Source: an uncultured Roseibium sp. (GTDB lineage Bacteria; Pseudomonadota; Alphaproteobacteria; Rhizobiales; Stappiaceae). Taken from it: a DNA stretch of 64,000 bases. The notes under the pieces were generated by a model. It saw only the letters and a list, made by a program, of their open reading frames with translations, had not been told where the DNA came from and made no database searches. The first letter of the stretch is position 1, and every line of letters starts with the position of its first letter. Positions 8,685-17,587 of the stretch are shown here, one piece after another. Both the position numbers and the translations under genes were made by a program. The stretch is taken from positions 1,896,001 to 1,960,000 of the forward strand of contig NZ_OY769915.1 of the NCBI RefSeq assembly GCF_963669205.1. The letters are read 5' to 3'.

Positions 8685-10723
8685 GACGACGCAGCCGATC
8701 TGGACTTTGTCGACGTCTGGCCGACAAGCGGCCCTGATTTCGTGCTTACCCCTGATTGCCGCCGACGCTGGTTCTGAAGTGCCTCGGCGACACAGAAGAC
8801 CACCAGGAAGCCGAGTATCGCGGAATAGATTGCCGCGTAGGCGATCAGGCCGTGGTCGATCGCGTCGAGTTGCGGTTGCTCTGCCGACCGGTTGAGCGCG
8901 GACGCCCAGGACGTGAGGAAGCGGGTAGCGCCGCCGCACAGCCCCATGAGGATTGCTGCCCGGATCGCCCAGCCCCGGCTCCAGGCCATTGTCTTTTGCG
9001 ACACTTCGGCACGGGACAATGACGTTGCTGCATCCAGCAGAACGACGAGGATCAGGGCAAGGACTGCGCCTCTCAGAGGCGTCGGTGCATTGTATTCGAA
9101 AGATGCCTGCAGCGTCGCCCAGACGGTGCGCTGGTTTTCTTCCCAACCGCCCGATTCAATGGCCGAGCGCCAGAGAACCAGGCCAATGATGAACAGCGTG
9201 GCGACAGCCCAGGAAACGAAGACAAGCGCGGCGGCTTGCGGAAGCCGCTTCGTCCAATGCGCCTGTGACATGTTCCGCCAGCGGTGGGTCTGGCGCGCAC
9301 CGTCGCGCAACGCAAGGGCGATGATGATCGGAACGCAGAAGCTGTTGAAAGAGGTGGTGGCATATCCGAGCGCGCGCCAGTAGGGGCTCCCCGCGGAGCC
9401 GCTTTGAAGCGCGGTTTCATATGGACCGGGAAAGACGCTCCACGCAAGCGCGAGCGAGACCGTGATACCAGCGGACCACAGGATCGTCAGCATCGCGTGT
9501 GAGCGGGAGTGCACGGGGCCCGCATGCTCATTGAACAGATCACTCAGAAAGGCCTCGAGCTTCTTCTTCGCAAGGATCTGTTGCCTGACCGAACTGGTGG
9601 CATTTTTCTCAAGCCGTTGAGCGCCTGAGTCCGGGATGATGATTTCGTGCTCGACATAGAGCGCAAGCAAGATGCAGAGGTCATCGGCGAGGTGATCGGC
9701 TTCTTCGGCCAGCCGTTCCCAGCTGGCGCGTTTCTTCTCGGTGGCCGCCGGGTTTTCTCCTGAACCGTTTCCTTCCTGGGGAGCGTCGGCTTCTGCTGTC
9801 GCATCGGCTTTCTCCGGGGCCGCGGCAGTTTCACCGGCCTGGTAGCTCGATTTTTCATCGAGCTCCAGCAGCAGGACGTCCCGGCGCCGTGTCAGGGCGG
9901 CTTCGAGCTTGTCGAATTCCTCGCGCTGGCTGGCATTTGCCAGCTTGAGTTTCCGGTCCAGGATCCACGAGGAAATGGAAAAAATGAGGTCAAGATCCTC
10001 GTGAAAATCCTGAGGATCGGCCAGTTGCCCGCCGGCAGCCTGCGAATAGTGCCGGATGCGTTCCCAATGACCGCGCGGGATCAGCAGGCTGTTTTTCGGA
10101 ATGTCGTTGTCTTCGTCGCCTTCATCACGAAGCTGGATCGAGTTGCGCTGAAGATCCTCGCCCGCGCCGATGACGCGCGTCGGAATGCCTGCCAGCCGGT
10201 GCGCCGCACTGCGCATCCAGTCTTCGAAACGCTGCAGGACCGGGAAGGTCGGGGCGAGGCCGACGATGATGAGTGCGATCGTGAGCGAGATGGACGGGTC
10301 GATGCCGATGTCGAGAAAGTTCCGTTTTTCGGCTGGGCCTGTTTCGCTCGACAGCGGCTGGGCCCAGAAAACGCTCTCGTTGTTGCTGAGCGGCACGAAA
10401 CCGACCGTGGAACCGGCCGCTTCCTCCGTCGGTGCGGTCGGCAACTGGCTGGCGCCGACCGTATCGGCCAGGATGTCCGGTCCCCCGAGATAGGGGATGA
10501 CCTCTGCGTAGGCGCACAGGAAGAAGTAGATGAGCAGCATTGTCAGCGCGTAGAACGTATACGCGTGAAAAACCGTCTTGCGCGCCCGGAGCTTGTCGGG
10601 CGTCAGCAGATCGACAAGGCGTTCGAGTTGCCTGCGGCTGCCATAAGTCGCCTTGTTGAAACGCTCGTAGGAAAACACGCCGATGATCAGCGCGCCAAAT
10701 AGCAGGGCGACGAGGTCGGGCAT
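8681..10723 (-). CDS. polytopic membrane protein of unknown family
   Basis: A 680-residue protein that I do not recognise. Hydrophobic segments near residues 3-18, 53-75 and 148-166 are followed by a large soluble region (about 170-400) with charged, coiled-coil-prone stretches and an Ala/Glu-rich linker. Six further hydrophobic segments lie between about 410 and 645. The polar C-terminal tail is short (RRRQSGVSTKSG). The domain order (three TM, cytosolic-type domain, six TM) suggests a channel, transporter or receptor. It is coupled by a four-base overlap to a secreted solute-binding-like protein downstream and preceded, 27 bases upstream, by a tiny predicted secreted peptide. No strong ribosome site is seen before its ATG, consistent with coupling to the small gene. 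Confidence 0.7.
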   Translation of the reverse strand: MPDLVALLFGALIIGVFSYERFNKATYGSRRQLERLVDLLTPDKLRARKTVFHAYTFYALTMLLIYFFLCAYAEVIPYLGGPDILADTVGASQLPTAPTEEAAGSTVGFVPLSNNESVFWAQPLSSETGPAEKRNFLDIGIDPSISLTIALIIVGLAPTFPVLQRFEDWMRSAAHRLAGIPTRVIGAGEDLQRNSIQLRDEGDEDNDIPKNSLLIPRGHWERIRHYSQAAGGQLADPQDFHEDLDLIFSISSWILDRKLKLANASQREEFDKLEAALTRRRDVLLLELDEKSSYQAGETAAAPEKADATAEADAPQEGNGSGENPAATEKKRASWERLAEEADHLADDLCILLALYVEHEIIIPDSGAQRLEKNATSSVRQQILAKKKLEAFLSDLFNEHAGPVHSRSHAMLTILWSAGITVSLALAWSVFPGPYETALQSGSAGSPYWRALGYATTSFNSFCVPIIIALALRDGARQTHRWRNMSQAHWTKRLPQAAALVFVSWAVATLFIIGLVLWRSAIESGGWEENQRTVWATLQASFEYNAPTPLRGAVLALILVVLLDAATSLSRAEVSQKTMAWSRGWAIRAAILMGLCGGATRFLTSWASALNRSAEQPQLDAIDHGLIAYAAIYSAILGFLVVFCVAEALQNQRRRQSGVSTKSGPLVGQTSTKSRSAASS

Positions 10724-10750
10724 GTCCGGTGCCAGTCTACATTTGCCGTG

Positions 10751-10849
10751 TTACCGACAATATTGCGTTGCCGGGTTACACGCTGTCTGTGCAAAGCCTG
10801 GTGCAGAACTACCGGACAATAGCAGAAGGACAATCAAAACTTTCTTCAT
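10751..10849 (-). CDS. candidate 32-residue secreted peptide
   Basis: A short frame with GAGGA placed eight bases before the ATG. The product has a textbook signal peptide (MKK, hydrophobic VLIVLLLLSGSS, then APGFA) and would leave a mature tail of about 12 residues, QTACNPATQYCR, with two cysteines able to form a disulfide. It stops 27 bases before the 680-residue membrane protein on the same strand. A longer in-frame start at 10948 would precede the signal peptide with 33 unlikely residues. It might instead be a leader peptide. Coding status rests on the ribosome site and signal-peptide grammar alone. Confidence 0.45.
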   Translation of the reverse strand: MKKVLIVLLLLSGSSAPGFAQTACNPATQYCR

Positions 10850-11195
10850 GACGCGGTCCTCAAGATCTAATATATTTTTCTGTTTAATTAACACAGATTG
10901 AGTTGAAATCACAACATAACCATAATTTAAGATGAGCCTTTTTTCCAAAATAACAAGGCTTTAATTATTTTCAAATTGAAGTTGTATGCCGGTTGTATTG
11001 CTTAAACTAACCTAAAGTAAGTAAATTTCGCGATAACATCCACCACGCACAATCACCTATTTTGCGGAAAGTCATTGTGTCGTCACAGTGATCATGTTGC
11101 AGTGCGAAGAGTTTCAGGTTGCGGCCGAAACGACGGGAGGTCTCGTCCGGCTTCAGGCCGGTTCCAGTCTGTTTTGACGTCAGGAGCTGACAGTC
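10850..11195. promoter_or_regulatory. AT-rich divergent intergenic region
   Basis: About 345 bases, markedly richer in A+T than the neighbours between about 10870 and 11040. It lies between the minus-strand peptide/membrane unit and plus-strand fabI-like gene, so it should hold both promoters. A weak stem AGCCTT (10934-10939) / AAGGCT (10954-10959) was noted. No confident promoter hexamers are assigned. AGGAG lies about ten bases before the ATG at 11196. Confidence 0.4.
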
Positions 11196-11960
11196 ATGTT
11201 TGATTTGACGGGGTTCAAGGCCCTTGTGGTCGGGGTCGCCAACGACCAGTCCATCGCGTATGGCTGTGCGAAGGCCTTTCGTGAGCAGGGGGCGGACCTG
11301 GCGATCACCTATCTCAATGAGAAGGCGGAGCCGTATGTTCGCCCTCTGGCCGAGGAGCTTGGTGCGGACATCATCGCACCGCTCGACGTGCGCGACGAAG
11401 ATGAAGCGGAGGCCCTCTTTGCCGCGATCGGTGAGAGATGGGGCAAGCTCGACACGCTGCTGCATTCCATCGCCTTTTCGAAGAAGGACGATCTTCACGG
11501 CCGTGTCGTGGATTGCTCCGCGGACGGGTTCTCCCTGGCGATGGACATTTCCGTTCACTCGTTCCTGCGGCTCATACGCAGGGCCGAGCCCCTGATGCCG
11601 CACGGGGGCACCTGCATGACGGTTTCTTTCATGGGCGCGCAGAAGGTGGTCGAGAACTACGGGGTCATGGGGCCGGTCAAGGCGGCGCTTGAAGCCGCGA
11701 CCCGCTATGCGGCGGCCGAGATGGGGCCAAAGGGGATATCGGTGCACGCGCTGTCTCCCGGGCCCTTGAGGACACGAGCGGCATCGGGGATCGCGGAATT
11801 CGACGAACTACTGAACGACGCCGCCGAGCGAGCGCCCACACATCACCTTGCAACGATCGACGATGTGGGTGCCTATGCCGCGTTTCTTGCGAGCCGTGAG
11901 GCCTTCAACGTTACGGGCGGCATTCACTTCATCGACGGCGGCTACAGCATTGTTGGATAG
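11196..11960 (+). CDS. FabI-type enoyl-ACP reductase-like SDR
   Basis: A 254-residue short-chain dehydrogenase of the FabI branch. The N-terminal VVGVANDQSIAYGCAKAF is the FabI NAD-binding signature, and LDTLLHSIAFSKKDDL matches the family. The catalytic Tyr and Lys have FabI spacing (Y155-x6-K162, NYGVMGPVK) rather than the YxxxK of classical SDRs. The position equivalent to the substrate-contacting Tyr146 of E. coli FabI is a phenylalanine (VSFMGAQ), which is atypical. It lies nine bases upstream of a DUF3141 PhaC-like gene, which suggests a role in acyl-CoA or polyhydroxyalkanoate metabolism rather than housekeeping fatty acid synthesis (inference). It is probably a paralogue of the main FabI. 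Confidence 0.8.
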   Translation: MFDLTGFKALVVGVANDQSIAYGCAKAFREQGADLAITYLNEKAEPYVRPLAEELGADIIAPLDVRDEDEAEALFAAIGERWGKLDTLLHSIAFSKKDDLHGRVVDCSADGFSLAMDISVHSFLRLIRRAEPLMPHGGTCMTVSFMGAQKVVENYGVMGPVKAALEAATRYAAAEMGPKGISVHALSPGPLRTRAASGIAEFDELLNDAAERAPTHHLATIDDVGAYAAFLASREAFNVTGGIHFIDGGYSIVG

Positions 11961-11969
11961 GAGGTCCTC

Positions 11970-14585
11970 ATGAAGGACATTTTCGACGCGCTCGAAAAGG
12001 GCCACAACGAGTTTCTGCATTCCCTGGAAGATGCCACGGCCTGGTCGCCTTCGCAGCGCATCACCGCATGGCAGGCCCAGGCGGCCGAGATGTCGAACAT
12101 GGCGGAACTGATGGGGCGCGGCCTGAGCAAGCATCTGACCCACATCACGGATGTGCACAGGCAGCGCTGGCAGGACAGCCTGACGGCCTACGGCAAGGCG
12201 TTCGAAGACCTGACGCAGGTGCAGACGCAAGGGGCGCTCTACAACGCTTTTGAGAATTACTGGAAGGATGCGGCTCAGCGTGTCGTGCTCACGATGGACA
12301 CGTTGCGCCAGCGCGGCGACAATTTCATCGAGCACGAGGAGGCAGGCTGCCCGCCGGTCCTGATCTATGACTATGATCTGGTTCTCGACGGCGCGGATCT
12401 GCCGCATCCCTGCTGCTACATGCTGTTGAAGATCAGGCCGCCTGAAAACACCCCGTGCCGCGATCCCAAGCCCTGGAAGCGTCCCTATATCATCATCGAT
12501 CCGCGCGCCGGACATGGTGCGGGCATCGGCGGTTTCAAGCCGGACAGTCAGGTCGGGGTCGCCCTTCGCGACGGTCACCCCGTCTACTTTGTCGCCTTCA
12601 GGCGCATGCCGGAAAAGGGCCAGACGCTGGCCGACGTCACGCGCGCCGAGGCCGCGTTCGTGCGCAAGGTGAAGGAGCTGCATCCCGAGGCGCCCAACCC
12701 GGTGGTCACGGGAAACTGTCAGGGCGGCTGGGCAACGCTGCTGCTCGCCGCGACCAACCCGGATCTCACCGGCCCGGTCATCCTCAACGGCGCGCCGGTT
12801 TCAACCTGGGCGGGGCGGGTCGGCGAAAACCCGATGCGCTACAACGGCGGAATTCTGGGCGGAACCTACAACGCCATGTTCTACTCCGACCTTGGGCACG
12901 GCGTGTTTGACGGTGCGGACATTGTCCAGAATTTCGAGCTTCTCAATCCGGCGAGAAACTATTTCGGCAAGTATTACGACCTTTATGCCAAGGTCGACAC
13001 GGAGCCGCATCGCTTCCTCGAATTCGAGCGCTGGTGGGGCGGCTATTTCCTGCTGAACGAGGCGGAAATGAAGTGGATCGTCGAACAGCTTTTTGTCGGC
13101 AACCGCCTGTCCAAGAACGAAGCGCAGCTCGAGCCGGGCCGGAATGTCGATATCAAGCAGATCCGCGCGCCCATTATCGTTTTTGCCAGCTTCGGCGACA
13201 ACATCACCCCGCCGCAACAGGCGCTGAACTGGATCCTCGACACCTACACGGACGAGCGGGAAATCGCGATCCGCGGCCAGCGGATCATCTACATGGTTCA
13301 TGATCAGGTCGGTCACCTCGGAATTTTCGTATCCTCCAAGATCGCCAAGAAGGAGCACACGGAAGTGACCTCGACGCTGAAAACCATCGAGGCGCTGCCG
13401 CCGGGTCTCTACGAGATGTCGATCGATGACTACGAGGGTGAGCTCCTCGACCGCCAGTTCACGGTCAGTTTCCACGAACGGGGCATGGATGACCTGCGCG
13501 CGCTCGACGATGGCCGCGAAGACGAGATTCCGTTTGCCGCGGTCGCAAGGGCGTCCGAACAGCAGGCCGAGTTCTACGACGTGTGCGTACGCCCGTTCGT
13601 GCAGGCGGGTGTAACCGAGCAGAGCGCGGATTTGCGGCGGCGCACCCATCCCCTGCGGCTGCAGCGGGAGCTCTTTTCCAGCATGAACCCGTTCCTGAGC
13701 GCGCTCCCGGGCTGGGCCGAAAAAGCGAAAGCCGAGCGTCAACCGGTTGCATCCGACAATCCCTTTGTGGAACTGGAACGCGTCAACGCGGCGATGATCG
13801 AGCAATCCATGGATCTGTTCCGGGACCTGCGCGACACCATGTATGAGAACCTGTTCTACACCATCTGGGGATCGCCCTACATGCGCTGGTTCGGACGAAC
13901 GAAGCAGCCGGGCCGGACGCTCAAGCATGCGGACGAACTGCGCAGCCTGCCGCCGGTCCAGGCCGCCCTGATGCATGTCGAGGAGGGTGGATTCCGCGAG
14001 GCCGTTGTCCGGATGCTGATCCTGCTTGCCGAGAGCCGCGGCAATGTGCGCCGGGACAGACTGGAGCGGTCCTCACGTGTTCTCACCCAGGACGAGCCCT
14101 TCAGGTCGCTTACGCCGGACGAGCGCAGTTTCATGCTCCAGGAGCAGACGCTGATTGTCGAGTTTGCGCCGGAGCGCGCGTTGTCGACGTTGCCGAAGCT
14201 TCTGAAATCCAAGGAGGAGCGCGAGCTTGCGGCGAAGGTCGTGCGGTACATCCCGGGCGATATCGACGAGATGACGCCGCACACGCTGGAGATGCTTCAG
14301 AGTTTCCACAAGGTGCTCGGGCTGCCGCCCGCGACCGGCAACATCACCGAAGACCCGCTGGCAGAGAGCGCTACTCCGGCGAAGGCGGACACCAAACCGG
14401 CTGCCATTGAGACGCCGGTCAGGAAACCCACCGCCGCCGCAGCAAAGACGCGGGTGGCGCAGAAGGCAACACCGCGCAAGCCGGCGGCACGAAAGGCCCC
14501 CTCGCGCAAGGCGGCTGCTTCCAAACCTGCCGCAGGCCGCAAGCCGGGCACGTCTGCGCGCAAGTCCGAAGAACCTGCCGAATAA
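11970..14585 (+). CDS. DUF3141 PhaC-like alpha/beta hydrolase
   Basis: An 871-residue cytoplasmic protein of the DUF3141 family, distantly related to polyhydroxyalkanoate synthases. A helical, phasin-like N-terminal region (1-120) is followed by an alpha/beta hydrolase core. Its nucleophile elbow GNCQGGW places a cysteine (C250) where PhaC has its catalytic cysteine. Supporting motifs are IIIDPRAGHGAGIGG before it and YMVHDQVGHLGIFVSS, which holds a candidate catalytic histidine. The last 50 residues are a Lys/Ala/Pro/Arg-rich tail (repeats of KPAARKAPSRKAAASKP type), resembling the DNA-binding tails of PhaF or histone-like proteins. It forms a two-gene operon with the FabI-like gene upstream. 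The reaction is not established for this family. Confidence 0.85.
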   Translation: MKDIFDALEKGHNEFLHSLEDATAWSPSQRITAWQAQAAEMSNMAELMGRGLSKHLTHITDVHRQRWQDSLTAYGKAFEDLTQVQTQGALYNAFENYWKDAAQRVVLTMDTLRQRGDNFIEHEEAGCPPVLIYDYDLVLDGADLPHPCCYMLLKIRPPENTPCRDPKPWKRPYIIIDPRAGHGAGIGGFKPDSQVGVALRDGHPVYFVAFRRMPEKGQTLADVTRAEAAFVRKVKELHPEAPNPVVTGNCQGGWATLLLAATNPDLTGPVILNGAPVSTWAGRVGENPMRYNGGILGGTYNAMFYSDLGHGVFDGADIVQNFELLNPARNYFGKYYDLYAKVDTEPHRFLEFERWWGGYFLLNEAEMKWIVEQLFVGNRLSKNEAQLEPGRNVDIKQIRAPIIVFASFGDNITPPQQALNWILDTYTDEREIAIRGQRIIYMVHDQVGHLGIFVSSKIAKKEHTEVTSTLKTIEALPPGLYEMSIDDYEGELLDRQFTVSFHERGMDDLRALDDGREDEIPFAAVARASEQQAEFYDVCVRPFVQAGVTEQSADLRRRTHPLRLQRELFSSMNPFLSALPGWAEKAKAERQPVASDNPFVELERVNAAMIEQSMDLFRDLRDTMYENLFYTIWGSPYMRWFGRTKQPGRTLKHADELRSLPPVQAALMHVEEGGFREAVVRMLILLAESRGNVRRDRLERSSRVLTQDEPFRSLTPDERSFMLQEQTLIVEFAPERALSTLPKLLKSKEERELAAKVVRYIPGDIDEMTPHTLEMLQSFHKVLGLPPATGNITEDPLAESATPAKADTKPAAIETPVRKPTAAAAKTRVAQKATPRKPAARKAPSRKAAASKPAAGRKPGTSARKSEEPAE

Positions 14586-14601
14586 GCGGAAGCAAGAAAA
14601 A

Positions 14602-14626
14602 GGGCGTCCGGGCCTCTCGGACGCCC
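14602..14626 (-). terminator. rho-independent terminator, minus strand
   Basis: The stem GGGCGTCCG (14602-14610) / CGGACGCCC (14618-14626) has five A residues just to its left, which read as a T-run only on the minus strand. It therefore fits the ABC importer transcript coming from the right, which would pass through the MITE-like element first. It may also halt the convergent DUF3141 transcript less efficiently. Confidence 0.7.
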
Positions 14627-14681
14627 CACCAGAGCCCCCCTTGGTATTCACCCGGAAACAGGCTCTGAAATGAGTCCTGAC

Positions 14682-14952
14682 CCTAGGGTGCGGACTCATA
14701 AATGAAGCCAATTTGGTTTGGATCGTTTTGACCGACTGCGAGGAGCGAAAGCGCAGGAAATGTGGTTCATTTTCAAGCCTTTCGCGACGCAGCAGATGGC
14801 CAAAACGGCCAAATCCGAAGGACGGCAAAATGGCTTTACCTCGCAGCGTCACCGCGCTTGACCGGGCAAAGGCCCGCTCTGCGCACGCTTCCTTGCGAGA
14901 TTTTGCCATTTCTGCCGCCAAATGGGCTTCATTTATGGGTCCGTACCCTAGG
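14682..14952. mobile_element. MITE-like element with 35-bp terminal inverted repeats
   Basis: The terminal arms at 14682-14716 and 14918-14952 match in inverted orientation at 32 of 35 positions; each starts with CCTAGGGT and continues through CATAAATGAAGCC. The interior (about 200 bp) shows weaker extended complementarity and no coding potential. The left tip also sits in a 28-bp palindrome (14671-14698, TGAGTCC...GGACTCA). The right arm supplies the stop codon of the ABC permease gene. A 13-bp piece of an arm (CATTTATGGGTCC) recurs at 30657-30669. No obvious target duplication was seen. Confidence 0.8.
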
Positions 14953-15712
14953 ACCTGTTGCCGCGGTGCGCCCAGCCGGTCATCCGGATTTCCAGCCACG
15001 CCATGATCGCATACATCACGATGCCAAGCACCGCGAGCGCGACAAGTCCGGCCCACACGAGGGGAACGTTGAACTGCGACTGCGCCGCCAGCATCATGTG
15101 TCCGATGCCGGAGTTCGCAGCCACGGTTTCCGATATCACCGAGCCGACGAAGGCTAGCGTTATCGCCACTTTCAGCGAGCCGAAGAAGTAGGGCATCGAT
15201 CGCGGTATGCCGACTTTCAGCATGATGTCCAGCTTCTTGGCGCCGAGCGCGCGCAGGACATCTTCCATTTCCGGTTCGATGGTCGCAAGACCCGTGGCGA
15301 CATTCACAACGATCGGAAAGAACGCAATCAGGAATGCCGTCAGGACGGCCGGAATGGTGCCGATGCCGAACCAGATCACCAGGATCGGAACGACCGCGAC
15401 CTTCGGAATGGAGTTGAAGCCGATCATCAGCGGATAAAGACCGGCATAGATCGCGCGACTCCAGCCAATCGCAAGGCCGAGCGCAAGTCCGCCGACGACG
15501 GCGAGAAGAAAGCCGGCAACGGTGGTGAACAGCGTCTGCACGGAGTTTTTCCAGATTGGCGACCAGTATTTCACGATCGCGGCCCAGATGTCCGTCGGCG
15601 CCGGCAGTATGAAGACCGGCAGATCGAAAATCTTGACTGCCAGTTCCCAGACCAGGAACAGTCCGATGGTCCAGAGCCAGGGGGCGAGAGCGATCCAGCG
15701 TGAAGAGGTCAT
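14948..15712 (-). CDS. ABC importer permease (SsuC/TauC class)
   Basis: A 254-residue inner-membrane permease with six predicted membrane segments. The cytoplasmic EAA loop is visible as MEDVLRALGAKKLDIMLKVGIPRSMPYFFGSL, typical of nitrate/sulfonate/taurine/THI5-type permeases. It overlaps the ATPase gene by four bases at its start. The final residues (WAHRGNRS) and the TAG stop lie at the edge of the MITE-like element, so the natural C terminus may have been altered by a few residues. Length is close to family norm, so function is probably intact. Confidence 0.9.
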   Translation of the reverse strand: MTSSRWIALAPWLWTIGLFLVWELAVKIFDLPVFILPAPTDIWAAIVKYWSPIWKNSVQTLFTTVAGFLLAVVGGLALGLAIGWSRAIYAGLYPLMIGFNSIPKVAVVPILVIWFGIGTIPAVLTAFLIAFFPIVVNVATGLATIEPEMEDVLRALGAKKLDIMLKVGIPRSMPYFFGSLKVAITLAFVGSVISETVAANSGIGHMMLAAQSQFNVPLVWAGLVALAVLGIVMYAIMAWLEIRMTGWAHRGNRS

Positions 15713-16500
15713 GCCGCCACCCTCGCTTCCGCGATCAACGCCCTCAGGTCGTGAACGATGTCGTTGAACGCCGCCTCGTAGATCAGGTCGATCGGCCGGG
15801 GCCGGGGGAAGGTGATTTCCCGCCGCTCGATGATCTTGCCCGGTCTCGCACTCATGACGAAAACGGTGTCTGCAAGATAAACGGCTTCTCTGAGATCATG
15901 GGTGACTAGGATGACCGTGAAGCTTTTTTCCGTATGAAGGTCGCGCATGACCTGCCAGAGTTCCTCACGCGTGAAGGCGTCCAGCGCGCCGAAGGGTTCG
16001 TCGAGCATCAACAAGGCCGGATCGTGAATGAGCGCGCGGCAGAGGTTTGCGCGCTGCTGCATGCCGCCGGACAGCTGCCAGGGAAATTTCTCTCCGAATC
16101 CGCCGAGGCCGACAAGCTTGAGCAGTTCTTCCGCCTTTGCAGTGTAGGCCGCCTTTTCACGCCGCAGGTTGGCGCGGTGCGGCTGGACGATCTCCAGCGG
16201 CAGCATCACGTTGGAAATCGTGCTGCGCCACGGCAGCATCGACGGGTTCTGGAATGCCATGCCCGCGATGGAAACCGGTCCCGACACCTCCTGATGGGCA
16301 ACTTCGACGGTTCCCTCCTGCGGGGTGATCAGTCCGGTGGCGAGTTTCATGAGCGTTGATTTTCCGCAGCCCGACGGGCCGACGACGGCCGCGAACTCAC
16401 CTTTCTGGATGCTCATGTCCAATCCGTCGAGGGCAAGGGTCGCATCGGCTGCCTGGCCGTAGGACAGGCGCACGTTTCTGAGGTCTACAAATCCGGTCAA
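15709..16500 (-). CDS. ABC importer ATPase (SsuB/TauB class)
   Basis: A 263-residue ATPase with Walker A GPSGCGKST at residues 41-49, ABC signature LSGGMQQR and Walker B LLMLDEPFGALD. The FGALDAFTR sequence after Walker B is diagnostic of the nitrate/sulfonate/taurine importer group. It is coupled to the downstream permease (ATGA overlap). The solute-binding protein lies 76 bases upstream, separated by a stem-loop. Confidence 0.93.
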   Translation of the reverse strand: MTGFVDLRNVRLSYGQAADATLALDGLDMSIQKGEFAAVVGPSGCGKSTLMKLATGLITPQEGTVEVAHQEVSGPVSIAGMAFQNPSMLPWRSTISNVMLPLEIVQPHRANLRREKAAYTAKAEELLKLVGLGGFGEKFPWQLSGGMQQRANLCRALIHDPALLMLDEPFGALDAFTREELWQVMRDLHTEKSFTVILVTHDLREAVYLADTVFVMSARPGKIIERREITFPRPRPIDLIYEAAFNDIVHDLRALIAEARVAA

Positions 16501-16518
16501 GACAAGGTCCGAAACAGG

Positions 16519-16550
16519 GCTCCTGCGGTCATCATGCTGACCGCAGGAGC
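16519..16550 (-). promoter_or_regulatory. intercistronic stem-loop between binding protein and ATPase
   Basis: A perfect 12-bp stem GCTCCTGCGGTC / GACCGCAGGAGC with an eight-base loop and no following T-run on either strand. Such hairpins after binding-protein genes are known to stabilise the upstream transcript, as in the malE-malF region. That role is inferred here. Confidence 0.6.
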
Positions 16551-16576
16551 GATTGATTTAAGGAGACGCGGTGGGA

Positions 16577-17587
16577 TTACTTGACCATCCGTTCTTCCTT
16601 GGGAGGAAGATAGCTGCTGTCGAAAACCTTCTCCGGGCTCGGCGGTGTATCGCTGACACCCATGGATGTCTGGAGATATTCCATGGACTTCGCCAGCTTT
16701 TCCATATCGACGCCTCCGAAACCGTTTTCCTTGACGGCCGGTGTCGCGATCGAGCCTTCCACGGCCATCGTCAGGCGATCCACTTCGACGGCTTCATCGA
16801 GAACTTCGTTCCGCTTCATGACATAGGGGATGGCGGCGGCCGGATCGGCGATCGCGTCCAGATAGCCCTTGGTCAGAGCCTTGACGAAGCCCTTGACCGC
16901 GTCCGGGTTTTCGGCGGCGAAATCGGTGTTGGCGATGACAACGTTGCCGTAGAGGTCGAGGCCGTTCTCACCCATGAGGATCAGTGAGATATCGTCTTCC
17001 GGAACGCCCTGTGCCTTCAGGTTCAGGACGGAGGAAAACGAGAAGCCGAAAATCGCGTCCACCTGTCCCTGCGCCAGCATCGGCTCGCGAACCGGGAAGC
17101 CGACATTCTCAATGGTGATGCCGCTGGTGTCGAGGCCGGCCACGTCGACAAAAGCGGACCATTGTCCGAAAGCGGCATCAGGTGGCGGGGCGCCCAGTGT
17201 CTTGCCTTCAAGTGACTTTGGATCTTCCGTCACACCCTGGCTTTTGCGGCCGATCACGGCGAACGGCGGTGTTTCGTAGGCCATCATCACGGCCTTGACC
17301 TTGAGATCCGGCTGTTCGTCCATCAGCTTGATGAGCGCATTGATGTCGCCGAAGCCCATGTCATAGGTCCCGGTCGCGACGCGTGGCAGCGATTCGCGCG
17401 AACCGGCGCCGCTGTCGATCGTCACGTTCAGACCCTCGTCCTTGAAGTAGCCCTTGTCGAGGGCAATGAAGAAGGGTGCCGACGGGCCTTCGAATTTCCA
17501 GTCCAGTGTGAATTTGATATCGGTCTCGGCATACGCGCTGCCTCCACTGATCATCAATGCGAGCGCGGCGCTTTTCAAAAGACGCAT
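16577..17587 (-). CDS. ABC importer solute-binding protein (SsuA/THI5 class)
   Basis: A 336-residue periplasmic protein with a signal peptide (MRLLKSAALALMISGGSAYA). The mature start KFTLDWKFEGPSAPFFIALDKGYF and DEGLNV is typical of NMT1/THI5-like and sulfonate/taurine-binding proteins. Start ATG at 17587 follows AGGGGAAC; the frame is open further upstream without a signal. The ligand is not readable from sequence; nitrogen- or sulfur-containing small molecules are usual for this class. It is the first gene of a three-gene importer operon (binding protein, ATPase, permease). Confidence 0.9.
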   Translation of the reverse strand: MRLLKSAALALMISGGSAYAETDIKFTLDWKFEGPSAPFFIALDKGYFKDEGLNVTIDSGAGSRESLPRVATGTYDMGFGDINALIKLMDEQPDLKVKAVMMAYETPPFAVIGRKSQGVTEDPKSLEGKTLGAPPPDAAFGQWSAFVDVAGLDTSGITIENVGFPVREPMLAQGQVDAIFGFSFSSVLNLKAQGVPEDDISLILMGENGLDLYGNVVIANTDFAAENPDAVKGFVKALTKGYLDAIADPAAAIPYVMKRNEVLDEAVEVDRLTMAVEGSIATPAVKENGFGGVDMEKLAKSMEYLQTSMGVSDTPPSPEKVFDSSYLPPKEERMVK

